Below are positions 24,081-32,857 of a DNA stretch of 64,000 bases, piece after piece (positions within the stretch are counted from its first letter, which is position 1; each line of letters starts with the position of its first letter). The translations under genes were made by a program, and so were the position numbers. The DNA lies in NCBI GenBank assembly GCA_022826195.1, contig JAJDVI010000012.1:135583-199582 (forward strand). The letters are read 5' to 3'. The DNA is from Acidobacteriota bacterium (lineage in GTDB: Bacteria > Acidobacteriota > Vicinamibacteria > Marinacidobacterales > Marinacidobacteraceae). The notes beneath the pieces were generated by a model. It made no database searches and was not told where the DNA came from. It saw only the letters and a program-made list of their open reading frames with translations.

Positions 24081-25609
24081 ACTGTCTGCCAGTCGCCGCT
24101 CGCCTCGACCGCGTGCGCCACCCGCAGCACCGTCGCCTCGTCGAGGTGTCGGCCGACGATCATGGCCCCGATGGGGAGGTCGTCGGACACGCCGCAGGGA
24201 ACGCTGATCGCCGGGTGTCCGGTCACTCCGAACTGGCAGGTGTTGTTGATCATCTGCATCGCGAACCGCACGCTCTCGCGCGGCGAGACCTCGCCCGTCG
24301 GAACCGGGGTGGCGCGGCACGGCACCGTGGGCAGCAGGAGCGCGTCACAGTCTTCGAGCACCTCGTCATAGGCGGCGACGAGCGAGCGGCGCACGTTCTG
24401 GGCCTTGCCGTAGTAGCGCCCCCGGTACCGCCGTTCCAGGTACTCGGCGGTGAGCAGCATGGACTTCGCGGATGGCGACAGCGCGTTGGGATCGTCCCGC
24501 CAGCCCTTCCGCTCGAGGAGCGCCGTGTTGTAGAAGCCGAGCCAGTTGGTCCCGACGTTCGCGCGGCGGTACTGGTAGGCGTTTCCCTCGTTGTAGAGCG
24601 CGTAGAAGATGTGCACGCCGTCCGGGTGCATGGGGATGGAGACGTCCTCGACGTGCGCGCCGCCGGCGGCCAGGCGTTCCGCCGCCGCCCGCACCCGGTC
24701 GTCCACGACGGGCTCGCTGCCGACGAGGCCGATGTCGTCCCGGGGTTCCTGGCCGAATCCCTCCCGGACAACGCCGATGCGCAGGGACCGGACGCCCCGG
24801 TCCAGGCCGTCTTCGTAGTCCGAGGTTCGTGGCGTGACGCCCCGGGTCCGGGGGTCCAGCGGATCGGGCCCCGCGATCGCCGAGAGCATCCGGGCGACGT
24901 CCCGCACGTTCGTCGCCATGGGGCCGGGATGGGTCATGGTCATCTCGTTCGAGAGGACGCCGGTGTAGGGGACGAGCCCGTAGGTGGGCTTCAGTCCGCA
25001 GACACCGCTCCATGCCGCCGGGATCCGGATTGAGCCCCCCTGGTCCGCCCCGAGCGCCAGTTCCACGTCCCCCGCGGCGAGCGCGGCGGCGCTTCCCGTC
25101 GAGGATCCTCCGGGGGCGTGCGTCGGCTTCCTCGGATTGCGCACCGTGGCGAACTCGCCCTCCTCGGTGCCCACCCCGGCGGCGGAGGCCGTCTTTCCCG
25201 CGATGACCGCGCCCGCGTCGAGAAGCCGGGTAACGATCGTGGCGTCGATGTCCGGAACGAAGCCGTGGACGATGCGCGAGCCCGCGTGCATGGGAAGTCC
25301 CGCGACGCAGATGGTGTCCTTCACTCCGACGCGCATGCCGTAGAGCGGCCCCGCGGACGCTCCCTCGATGCGGGAACGGACCGTCCAGGCGAAATACGGG
25401 TTCTCCTCGGCCGACGGCCGCCAGACCGGGCCGCGCGGGTACTTGACCTCGGGCTTGGGCTCGGGGAGCTCGTCCAGGCGCCCGCAGGAGTGGAGGAAAC
25501 CCCGCATCATCTCCCGGTAGGACGCGGCTTCCTCCTCGGTAAGCGTCATCCCGAAGGCCTCGCCGAGCTTTCGAACCTCGGCCGTCGTGGGAAGCTCCAG
25601 CTCGGTCAC
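24077..25609 (-). CDS. Amidase signature family hydrolase
   Basis: This 510-residue protein starts at GTG 25609 (GTGA overlap with the upstream stop). The amidase-signature triad is visible: Lys97 in VGVKDTI, Ser169 in APGGSSTGS, and Ser193 in DQGGSIRIP. It hydrolyses an amide, for example an N-carbamoyl, acyl-amide or short amide product. It sits between a racemase-like gene and the Opp permeases and follows HyuAB. A ring-opened amide product is therefore a natural substrate, though this is inference. Confidence 0.9.
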   Translation of the reverse strand: MTELELPTTAEVRKLGEAFGMTLTEEEAASYREMMRGFLHSCGRLDELPEPKPEVKYPRGPVWRPSAEENPYFAWTVRSRIEGASAGPLYGMRVGVKDTICVAGLPMHAGSRIVHGFVPDIDATIVTRLLDAGAVIAGKTASAAGVGTEEGEFATVRNPRKPTHAPGGSSTGSAAALAAGDVELALGADQGGSIRIPAAWSGVCGLKPTYGLVPYTGVLSNEMTMTHPGPMATNVRDVARMLSAIAGPDPLDPRTRGVTPRTSDYEDGLDRGVRSLRIGVVREGFGQEPRDDIGLVGSEPVVDDRVRAAAERLAAGGAHVEDVSIPMHPDGVHIFYALYNEGNAYQYRRANVGTNWLGFYNTALLERKGWRDDPNALSPSAKSMLLTAEYLERRYRGRYYGKAQNVRRSLVAAYDEVLEDCDALLLPTVPCRATPVPTGEVSPRESVRFAMQMINNTCQFGVTGHPAISVPCGVSDDLPIGAMIVGRHLDEATVLRVAHAVEASGDWQTV

Positions 25610-26334
25610 GGCCGGAACAGGCCCCACGATGCGATCTCCTCCTCGGGAGGAGGCTCGGACCCGCCGAGCCGGCTCGGCGACCACGTCCCGGCGAGCATCT
25701 CGGCGTACTTGAGGGCCGCGATCATGGAATCGATCACGGGCGCCCCGAGTTCCCTGGTGAGCTCCTCGTGAAAGCCGTACTTGGCGGTGCACCCGAGGAT
25801 CACGACCTCGGCGCCGTCGTCCTCGATGGCGCGCCGCGCCTCGTCGCGGAGCCGTGCGTGCGCCAGCTCGGGCTCGGCGCGGATCGCCTCGACCCCGAGC
25901 CCGATCGCCCGCATCGACGCCATCGCGTTCCCGTGGCCGTAGCCGCGGACGAGGTCCGTCATCTTGGGAATCCACTTCCGGCGTCCGACGAGGATCGAGA
26001 ACCGCTGGCCCAGCGCGCGGGCGATCGCGGTGGATGACTCGCACGGTGCGGTGACGATCGCGCTTCCGGAGATCTCGCGCGCCGCGCGCAGCCCCATGTC
26101 GTAGAACCCGCCGAGCACGACGGCGTCGTGGTGGTCGCGGCTGGCGCGCACGATGCGGACGATGTCGGCCACGGCGATCGCCTCGTAGGCGTGGTACTCG
26201 AGGTGGCGGGGCCGGTCCGGAGGCAGTGACGTTACGGAAACGGCGGTGTCCTTCCGGGCGGCGCGCCTGAGGATGGCCTCCATCTCGCGGGCCTCGCGGG
26301 AGTTGGCAACCGGCCGGACATAGAGGATGCGCAT
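25606..26334 (-). CDS. Asp/Glu/hydantoin racemase superfamily protein lacking the first catalytic cysteine
   Basis: This 242-residue protein starts at ATG 26334, which shares its A with the TGA ending the full-length hyuB frame (TGATG). The second half has the normal LGCTAKYG with Cys182. Where hydantoin racemases have a cysteine in the CFGDPGL region, this protein reads LGGFYDMGL, with Gly76 at the cysteine position. Two-base racemisation needs both cysteines. A one-cysteine relative such as arylmalonate decarboxylase, or another lyase activity, is possible. EAPC-type sequence TAPCESS (Cys98) is nearby. The substrate is unknown. Confidence 0.75.
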   Translation of the reverse strand: MRILYVRPVANSREAREMEAILRRAARKDTAVSVTSLPPDRPRHLEYHAYEAIAVADIVRIVRASRDHHDAVVLGGFYDMGLRAAREISGSAIVTAPCESSTAIARALGQRFSILVGRRKWIPKMTDLVRGYGHGNAMASMRAIGLGVEAIRAEPELAHARLRDEARRAIEDDGAEVVILGCTAKYGFHEELTRELGAPVIDSMIAALKYAEMLAGTWSPSRLGGSEPPPEEEIASWGLFRP

Positions 26335-27998
26335 CAGGACCAACCGAATTGTTCGCGAGCCTGGCGCTCGGTGATGTAGCCGTTCCTCAGGTCTTCGGCC
26401 ACCTTGTCCCGGGGGCGCTCTCGAGGATCGCCGAAGCCCCCGCCGGTGCCGGTGATGAGCCGTACGACATCACCCCTTGCGACCGGCAGGCGTGTGACGC
26501 TCCCGTGCCGTTCGACCCTCCCGCCGCGCCGGCGGATCTCGATGCGGTTGGGCGAGCCGTCCTGTCCCCCTTCGAGGCCCCAGCACGGAAACCGGTTCCG
26601 CCCGAAGATCGCGGTGAGCTAGGCGTTCTCGGAGTCGATCTCGTAGTCCAGGACGACGCCCTTGCCGCCCCGGTATCTGCCCGCGCCCCCGTCCTCGGTG
26701 TGGAAGCCGTAGCGGCGGACGCGCACCGGATGGCGCCGCTCGGTGACCTCGACGGGGATGTTGTAGGTGTCGCCGTTGCCGGGGCAGAACTGCCCGCTCT
26801 CGCCGTCCTTGCCGCAACCCGCGCCCCAGCCCCCGGCCAGCGGCTCGACGAGCAGGCTCAGTCCGCCCGAGCCGGGTTCCTCCGTCTTGAGGATCGTGGC
26901 GCAGACGGAAAGGAAGGAGCCCGCCGGCAGCCGGTTCGGGACGTGCGGCGCCAGCGCCTTCCAGACCAGGTCGATGACGAACCCGCCCGACTCCCAGTAG
27001 GTGGAGGTGGGCGCCGGCCGCTGAGCCGTGAAGAGGGTGCCGTCCGGACAAGTGACGCGGAGTGGCCGGAACATCCCGCCGTTCGTCGCGAGGTGCGGTG
27101 CGGTGATCGCGCGGAAGATGCCCCGCGCGCGGGACTCCATCCCGGTCCGCGTCGTGTTGATCGAGCCGGCGGCCTGGGGATCCGTGCCGGTGAAGTCGAT
27201 GGTGAACCGGCCGTCCTCGATGGTGACGGCGGTCTCGACGTGGTACGGCCCGCCTCCGAGCCCGTCGCCGCCGATCCGGTCGCTCGCCGTGAACGTCCCC
27301 TTGGGAAGGCGTTTCAGCTCCGCCAGCACCATCCGTTCCCCGTAGTCGAGCAGGCTGTCCATCGCCTCTAGCATCGTCCCGGCGCCGTAGCGTCCGAAGA
27401 GTTCCAGAACCCGCGCCTCCCCGACCCGGTTCGCGGCGACCCCGGCCCAGAGGTCGCCGAGCGTCTGGTCGGGAAGGCGGACGTTGGCGCGGATGAGCTC
27501 GATGAGCGCGCCGTTGACCTGGCCCCGCTCCATGAGCTTGACCAGCGGGAACTGGAGGCCCTCCTGGTAGACCTCGGTCGAGTCCGTGGTGAAGCTCCCG
27601 GCGGCCATTCCGCCGACTTCGGTCCAGTGCGCCTTGTTGGCCACGAACGCCACCAGGCGTCCCTCGTGGAACACGGGCAGGACGAGCGTCACGTCGGAGA
27701 GGTGCGTGCCGCCGCCCTCGTAGGGGTCGTTCGTGATGAACAGGTCGCCGGGCTCGATGTCGCCGCCGAACCTGTCGAGGGTGCTTCGCACCGCGGCGTC
27801 CAGCGTCCCGAGGAAGGTGATGACGCCGTTGCCCTGCGAGAGGATCTCGCCCCGCGCGTCGGTGATGCCGACCGCGCAGTCGAGCGTCTCGTAGATGATC
27901 GGGCTCATGCTCGTCCGCTTCAGCGCGGCGAAGATCTCCTCCCCCACGGCGCCGAGCGCCCGGTGGATGACCTCTTTCGTGAACGCGTCCGGAGTCAT
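26334..27998 (-). pseudogene. hyuB: HyuB-type hydantoinase/oxoprolinase B subunit interrupted by an in-frame TAG
   Basis: Reading from ATG 27998, the frame gives a normal HyuB: EVIHRALGAVGEEIFAAL, SQGNGVITFLGTLDAAVRS, FITNDPYEGGGTHLSDVTLV, GSINTTRTG, AGRYRGGKGVVLDYE. Codon 460 (26621-26619) is TAG. After it the same frame continues for 94 codons with family-typical sequence: FGRNRFPCWGLEGGQDGSPN, RGDVVRLITGTGGGFGDP and NGYITERQAREQFG. It ends at TGA 26336-26334, coupled to the next start. So the gene is whole apart from one nonsense codon. As written the product stops at 459 residues (26619-27998). Possible causes are a recent nonsense mutation, a sequencing error, or suppression. Confidence 0.85.
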
Positions 27999-30037
27999 GG
28001 CGCGCCGTGCTTCAACGTGAGATGCAGGTGCCCGTACTCGTCGACCCGGGCCAGACGGCCGGGCGGGAGGACACACGTCGAGGCGTCCTCTTCGATGATG
28101 GCGGGACCGGCGATCTCCGCTCCCGGAGGGAGCATTTCCCGCTGATGGATCGCGGCGTCGTGGTGTCCGTCTTCGTCGAAGTCGACGCGCCGCGTTCCCG
28201 TGTGGGCGTCCGAAACGGAGAAGCCGTTCACGGCGAGCGGCGGGTGGTGCGCGCTTCCCAGCGCGCCCCGGACGGTGACGTGCAGGTTCACGAGTTCGAC
28301 GGCCTGGTCGAGGCGGAACGTGAAGGCGCGTTCGTGAGCCTCGTGGAAGCCGGCGAGCGCGGCGCCGATGTCATTCGGAAACGAGATCTTGACGGTGTGC
28401 TCCTGGCCCCGGTAGCGCAGGTCCGCGTAGCGCGAGCAGGTGAGTTCGATGTCGGGACTGTCCCGCCCCACCTCCTCGAGCGCCCTGCACTCGAGGTCGG
28501 CGAACGCCGCCCCAAGCAGCGGCGCCGTGGAGTCGTCGAGCGGCGTGATGCGGGTCTGGACGAAGTCGCGGCGCAGGTCGGTGACGAGCATGCCCCACGC
28601 CGAGAACACCGCCGGGTTCCGGGGCACGATGACCTTCCGGAAGCGAAGCGCTTCGGCGAGGGCGACGGCGTGCAGCGCGCCGCCGCCGCCGAAGGCCACC
28701 AGGGTGAAGTCGCGCGGGTCGTAGCCCCTGTCGATCGAAACGAGCTTGAGCGCGGTCGCCATGTCCGCGTTGGCGATGCGGAGCACGCCGGCCGCGAGCG
28801 CCTCTGCAGTGACCCCGAGCGTGTCCGCGAGGGGGACGAAGGCCCGCCGGGCGCGCCCGGCGTCACCCGCGATGCGTCCCCCGAGCAGGTTGGACGCTGC
28901 GATCCGGCCGGTCAGGACGTGCGCGTCGGTCGTCGTCGGCCGGTCGCCGCCGCGCCCGTAGACCGCCGGCCCCGGGTCCGCGCCCGCGCTCTCCGGTCCC
29001 ACCCGGAGCTTTCCGCCGGCGTCGATCGCGGCGATGCTGCCGCCCCCGCTGCCGATCTCGACGATCTCGATGACCGGCGTCCGGATCGGATAGCCCGGCT
29101 CCGTCGCCGTCCGCTCGATGAAGTAGTCGGTCGTCACCCGGGGCTCGAGCTCCGGAACGAGCGCGCACTTGGCGGTGGTTCCGCCCACGTCGATGGTGGC
29201 GAGGTTTGACTCCCCGAGCGCGTTTCCGAGCTCGATCGCGCCCAGCACCCCGCTCGCGGGTCCGGACTCCACCATCGCCACCGGGTTGCGGGCGGCCGCG
29301 GCGACCGTCGTGGCGCCTCCGTTCGACTGCAGGATGAAGGGCGTGACCGGAAGACCCTGCTCGCGCAGCCCGGCCGCGAGCGAATCGAGATAGCGGCTCG
29401 TGACCGGTTGGACGAACGCCGACAGCACCGTCGTGCTCGTCCGCTCGTACTCGCGCCACTCGCGGCAGATGTCGGACGACAGCGCGATGGACACCTCCGG
29501 CCAGAGCCGGCGCAGCTCCGCTCCGACGGCGCGCTCGTTCGCGTCGTTGGCATAGGAGTGGAGCAGACACACCGCGATCGCCTCGACGCCCGCTTCCCGG
29601 AAGTCGTCCACGATTGGGGCGAGTCCTTCGAGTTCCGGCGGCTCGACCACGCGCCCCTCGGCATCGGTGCGCTCGGCGATCTCGCGCCGCAGACGCCGCG
29701 GCACGAACGGACGCGGCTTCCGGAACGCGAAGTTGAAGAGATCCGGCCGGTTCCCCCGGGCGATCTCCAGGACGTCGCGAAAACCGCGGGTGGTGACGAG
29801 CGCCGTCTTCGCCCCCTGGCGGGACAGGAGCGCGTTGATGACGACCGTGGTGCCGTGCGCGAAGAATCGGACCGCCGTCGCGTCCACCGTCCGGGTCGCC
29901 TCGAGGACGCCGCGCTGGAACGCAGGCGGCGTGCTGTCGACCTTGTGGGTGACGAGGCGGGCGACCCCGCCGCGCTCGTCGAGCTCGTACCCCACGAGAT
30001 CGGTGAACGTGCCCCCCACGTCCGTCGCGATCCGCAT
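27995..30037 (-). CDS. hyuA: N-methylhydantoinase A / 5-oxoprolinase A-subunit family ATPase
   Basis: This 680-residue protein begins MRIATDVGGTFTDLVG, the ATP-binding start of HyuA. It has FFAHGTTVVINALL, TTRGFRDVLEIARGNRP, a second phosphate-binding motif TIDVGGTTAKCALV, and FGGGGALHAVALAEAL. With HyuB these enzymes open hydantoins, 5-oxoproline or related cyclic amides using ATP. The stop overlaps the HyuB start (ATGA). It is the first gene of an eight-gene minus-strand operon continuing to OppF. The exact ring substrate cannot be read from sequence. Confidence 0.92.
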   Translation of the reverse strand: MRIATDVGGTFTDLVGYELDERGGVARLVTHKVDSTPPAFQRGVLEATRTVDATAVRFFAHGTTVVINALLSRQGAKTALVTTRGFRDVLEIARGNRPDLFNFAFRKPRPFVPRRLRREIAERTDAEGRVVEPPELEGLAPIVDDFREAGVEAIAVCLLHSYANDANERAVGAELRRLWPEVSIALSSDICREWREYERTSTTVLSAFVQPVTSRYLDSLAAGLREQGLPVTPFILQSNGGATTVAAAARNPVAMVESGPASGVLGAIELGNALGESNLATIDVGGTTAKCALVPELEPRVTTDYFIERTATEPGYPIRTPVIEIVEIGSGGGSIAAIDAGGKLRVGPESAGADPGPAVYGRGGDRPTTTDAHVLTGRIAASNLLGGRIAGDAGRARRAFVPLADTLGVTAEALAAGVLRIANADMATALKLVSIDRGYDPRDFTLVAFGGGGALHAVALAEALRFRKVIVPRNPAVFSAWGMLVTDLRRDFVQTRITPLDDSTAPLLGAAFADLECRALEEVGRDSPDIELTCSRYADLRYRGQEHTVKISFPNDIGAALAGFHEAHERAFTFRLDQAVELVNLHVTVRGALGSAHHPPLAVNGFSVSDAHTGTRRVDFDEDGHHDAAIHQREMLPPGAEIAGPAIIEEDASTCVLPPGRLARVDEYGHLHLTLKHGAP

Positions 30038-30118
30038 GCGAGCGATGCTACCGGGGCGTCATGCCGGTGTGAATGCCTCGCGGCGCTGATCCGCGCAGAT
30101 GGCGCGCCGGCTTGGAAC

Positions 30119-30155
30119 GCCGGCTTCAGCCGGCACAGCGGCCCGCAGGGCCGCG
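30119..30155. repeat. Double-hairpin dispersed repeat in a 486-bp non-coding gap
   Basis: GCCGGCTTCAGCCGGC (30119-30134) is followed by CAGCGGCCCGCAGGGCCGCG (30136-30155), preceded by CTTGGAAC as in other copies. The gap 30038-30523 upstream of hyuA otherwise holds the M20 remnant at 30424-30498. I see no clear promoter for hyuA. Confidence 0.65.
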
Positions 30156-30423
30156 GGCGGTTCGTTGCCCGAACGGCGTCAGGGCTCGCGCTCCAATACG
30201 ATCCGGACTGGCTCGCCTGGGAGAGCGCCACGCCGTCTGCCTCTCCCTGCGGATTGACCCGGCCGGCCTCCTGGGCCCGCCGGTACTTGGGACCGGCAAA
30301 CCGGGATCGACAGCAGCCGGCCGAGTGGGCCAGCACGGAGGTGACTCACCCATTGCCGGAAGTTAGCGGCCCTCTTGGGTGGCGATGCCGACCTGAACCC
30401 GGCGGGCTCTTGCCTCCGCGCCC

Positions 30424-30498
30424 TCAGCCCCGGGTGGCGTGGCGGGCGACGACGGTGGCCACGGCTTCCGTGAGGCGCTTGGCGTAGGCGATCTCTGG
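30424..30498 (-). pseudogene. 3' remnant of a second M20 dipeptidase gene
   Basis: The minus strand reads EIAYAKRLTEAVATVVARH followed by ATRG and TGA. This matches the last 22 residues of the M20 dipeptidase at 31326-32726. Over 63 compared bases the two differ at six positions, and all six are synonymous. The copy upstream of this fragment is gone, and the vapBC pair begins 26 bp away. It therefore looks like the stump of a once-functional paralogue, not a recent random duplication. Confidence 0.7.
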
Positions 30499-30523
30499 GA
30501 CGGTGTTTCGCCGGCCGGTTGTT

Positions 30524-30955
30524 TCAGGGTGTTTCCGGATTCAGCCAGTGCAGACCGGCGAAGCGAGCGAAGTCGTGGTCAAACGACACCAGGGTCGCAC
30601 CGTGGGAAATAGCCAGCGCTGCGAGGTGGGCGTCCGTGGTGAGGTTGCCACCCGTGCCGGAGGAGATGAGGAGACGGCGGAGATGAAGCCAATGCTCCTC
30701 GGTCTCCGTGACCAGACGAATGCCGGGCTGAGCCAACCAATCGCTGACGACTTCGCCGGCCTCTTCCACGCCCAGCGGGTGGGGAAGGATCCCCGGGCGG
30801 GTCGTCAGGCGGAGGAAACCGAGTAGCACGGTCCAGGTGAGCCCCGTTGGTTCGTTACTCGCGATCGCCGATTCCAACCATGCGCACGCCACCCGATGTT
30901 GCCTGGAGGAAGAGTTGACCGCGTAGATCAGTACGTTCAGGTCGACGACGGTCAC
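30524..30955 (-). CDS. VapC-family PIN ribonuclease toxin
   Basis: This 143-residue protein has PIN-domain acidic sites in VVDLNVLIYAV (Asp5), LTTDAHLAALA and SFDHDFARF. LTWTVLLGFLRLTT is typical of the VapC subgroup that occurs with MRTT-type antitoxins. It is expected to cleave RNA, often tRNA, when unmasked. The GTG start overlaps the antitoxin stop by 4 bp. Confidence 0.88.
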   Translation of the reverse strand: MTVVDLNVLIYAVNSSSRQHRVACAWLESAIASNEPTGLTWTVLLGFLRLTTRPGILPHPLGVEEAGEVVSDWLAQPGIRLVTETEEHWLHLRRLLISSGTGGNLTTDAHLAALAISHGATLVSFDHDFARFAGLHWLNPETP

Positions 30956-31215
30956 TTGCCTGCGTCCAGCTTGCGCGCGGTCTCTTCGTCCTCGAGAGCC
31001 GCGGCGATCCGGAGCGAATGCTCCAGATTCACCAACGGTTCGCCGAGTGCGAAAACTCGCTGCCGGAAGCGACGCGGGGCCTCCGCGCGGGCTTCGGTTG
31101 CGAGGCCGGCTCGCAGAGTGTCGTTTGCGACGCGGGTAAGCGAGCTCTTTCGGGTGCGGGCGAGCGCCTTCAGTTCCTGCAGGATGTCATCCGCAATGGC
31201 GAGCGTGGTTCGCAT
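30952..31215 (-). CDS. VapB-family antitoxin
   Basis: The ATG at 31215 gives MRTTLAIADDILQELKALAR, the standard opening of this ribbon-helix-helix antitoxin group; upstream ATGs at 31224 and 31227 add only three or four residues. The protein is 87 residues long, with a C-terminal toxin-binding tail ending AAALEDEETARKLDAGK. It is coupled to vapC by a GTGA overlap. The A/T-rich start region (CATCATAACATCATG) is a likely promoter/operator. Confidence 0.85.
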   Translation of the reverse strand: MRTTLAIADDILQELKALARTRKSSLTRVANDTLRAGLATEARAEAPRRFRQRVFALGEPLVNLEHSLRIAAALEDEETARKLDAGK

Positions 31216-31325
31216 GGAACGCATCATAACATCATGTAGAGAACATCAATACATCACACGATCCGGGCCTGGGTTCCACCCGCCGCCGGCGGGCGGTGCC
31301 GGTTCGTTGTCCCGGTGGGGACTCC

Positions 31326-32726
31326 CTAACGAGTGGCGTGCCGGGCGACGACGGTGGCGACCGCTTCCGTCAGGCGTTTGGCGTAGGCGATCTCGAGGAA
31401 CTCGTTCGGGCCGTGGGCGTTCGAGTTCGGGCCGAGGACGCCGGTGATGACGAACTGCGCCTCGGGGAACTGCTCCCCGAGCATGCCCATGAAGGGGATC
31501 GAACCGCCCTCGCCCATGTACATGGCCGGCTTGCCGTAGGCGCCCATGGAGGCGTCACGGAGGGCGTCGCCGAGCCAGGGCGCGAGCGCGGGAGCCGACC
31601 AGCCCTGCGCGGGCTCGTGGAAGTGCAGGGTGACTTTGGCGCCGTAGGGTGGGTCCGGTTCCACGACTTCCCGGATCGCTTCCTGCGCCGCCCGGGGGTC
31701 CACCGTCGGGGGAATCCGGATCGAGAGGTTCAGCGTCACCTGGGGCAGCAGGACGTTGCCGGCCTTTTCGAGCGATGGCAGCCCGCCCTGTCCGGTCACC
31801 GCCAGGTTCGGGCGCCAGGTGCGGTTCAGGATGAGTTCACCGGTGGGGACGCCCGGCCGGCCCGTGTTGCCCGCCCAGGGAAAGCGGCTGAACGTGTCCG
31901 CGCCCAGGGTCTCCGCCGCCGCCTCCGCCTGCGCAACCCGCTCCGCGGGAATCTCGGCGTGGAGCGCCTCGGGAATGATGCGGTCCGTCGCCGGATCCTC
32001 CAGCCGGTCGAGCAGCTTTCGCAGGATCAGGAAGGGCGGGGGGACGACCCCACCGGCGTCGCCCGAGTGGACGCCCTCGGTGAGCACCTCGGCCTGCAGG
32101 GTGCCGCCCACCATCCCGCGGAGTGAGGTCGTGGACCAGAGCTGGTCGTAGTTCCCGGCGCCCGAATCGAGGCAGATCACCAGATCGGGACTGCCGATGA
32201 CGTCGGCGAACGACTCCATGTAGGCGGGCAGGTCCGGCGAGCCGCTCTCCTCGGAGAACTCGACGAGCAGGACCACGCGGGCCCGCTTCTTCCCCTCGCG
32301 GCGCACCGCCTCGAGCGCGGCGAGCGCGCAGTAGAGGGCGTAGCCGTCGTCCGCGCCGCCCCGGCCGTAGAGCTTGTCGCCCTCACGGACGGGGCTCCAG
32401 GGCCCGAGTCCCTCCCGCCAGCCGACCATCTCGGGCTGCTTGTCGAGGTGTCCGTACATCAGGATCGTGCCCTCCGCCTCGCCCGGGCAGTCGAGGAGCA
32501 GGAGGGGCGTCCTCCCCGGGATCCGCCCGACGTGGAGGGTCGCGTCGTCCGGGGCGTGCTTCTCCATGAACGCCTTGCACATCTGGAGCGCGTCCTCCAT
32601 GTGGCCGTTCGCTTCCCAGTCGGGGTCGAACAGCACCGAGACGTTCGGAACGGCGACGTACTCGGTAAGGGAGGGGAGGATCTCGTCCTCCCAGAAACGG
32701 TCCAGGAATGCGCGGGTGTCGGTCAT
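31326..32726 (-). CDS. M20 family metallo-dipeptidase
   Basis: This 466-residue cytoplasmic zinc dipeptidase of the CNDP/DapE-like group starts at ATG 32726. The full metal and catalytic set is present: MYGHLDKQPE (His93, Asp95), GRGGADDGYA (Asp126), EFSEESGSPD (Glu159/Glu160), and HGPNEFLEIAYAK near the C-terminus. It is convergent with vapBC and divergent from the TRAP transporter. It is a candidate for cleaving imported dipeptides. Confidence 0.93.
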   Translation of the reverse strand: MTDTRAFLDRFWEDEILPSLTEYVAVPNVSVLFDPDWEANGHMEDALQMCKAFMEKHAPDDATLHVGRIPGRTPLLLLDCPGEAEGTILMYGHLDKQPEMVGWREGLGPWSPVREGDKLYGRGGADDGYALYCALAALEAVRREGKKRARVVLLVEFSEESGSPDLPAYMESFADVIGSPDLVICLDSGAGNYDQLWSTTSLRGMVGGTLQAEVLTEGVHSGDAGGVVPPPFLILRKLLDRLEDPATDRIIPEALHAEIPAERVAQAEAAAETLGADTFSRFPWAGNTGRPGVPTGELILNRTWRPNLAVTGQGGLPSLEKAGNVLLPQVTLNLSIRIPPTVDPRAAQEAIREVVEPDPPYGAKVTLHFHEPAQGWSAPALAPWLGDALRDASMGAYGKPAMYMGEGGSIPFMGMLGEQFPEAQFVITGVLGPNSNAHGPNEFLEIAYAKRLTEAVATVVARHATR

Positions 32727-32763
32727 GGCCGCGATTGTAGGTTGCGATGGCCGTAGGTGTTTC

Positions 32764-32802
32764 GCTGCCCTTGCGGGCAGCGGTGCCGGTCTGAAGACCG
32801 GC
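32764..32802. repeat. Double-hairpin dispersed repeat, reverse orientation
   Basis: GCTGCCCTTGCGGGCAGC (32764-32781) is followed by GCCGGTCTGAAGACCGGC (32785-32802) in the 131-bp gap between the divergent M20 and dctQ genes. Confidence 0.65.
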
Positions 32803-32857
32803 GTTCCCGGCCGGATCACTGCGGTCGCGTCCGGTAGAGTGGCTTGCCCCGGATGCC

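Noticed and set aside
26334-26618. Separate small gene after the hyuB stop
   Set aside because: The sequence continues hyuB in the same frame with conserved C-terminal motifs, so it is the end of that gene and not a new one.
26619-26621. Pyrrolysine or programmed read-through at the hyuB TAG
   Set aside because: No downstream recoding element or pyrrolysine gene is visible in this window, and one nonsense mutation is simpler. It is kept as an interruption only.
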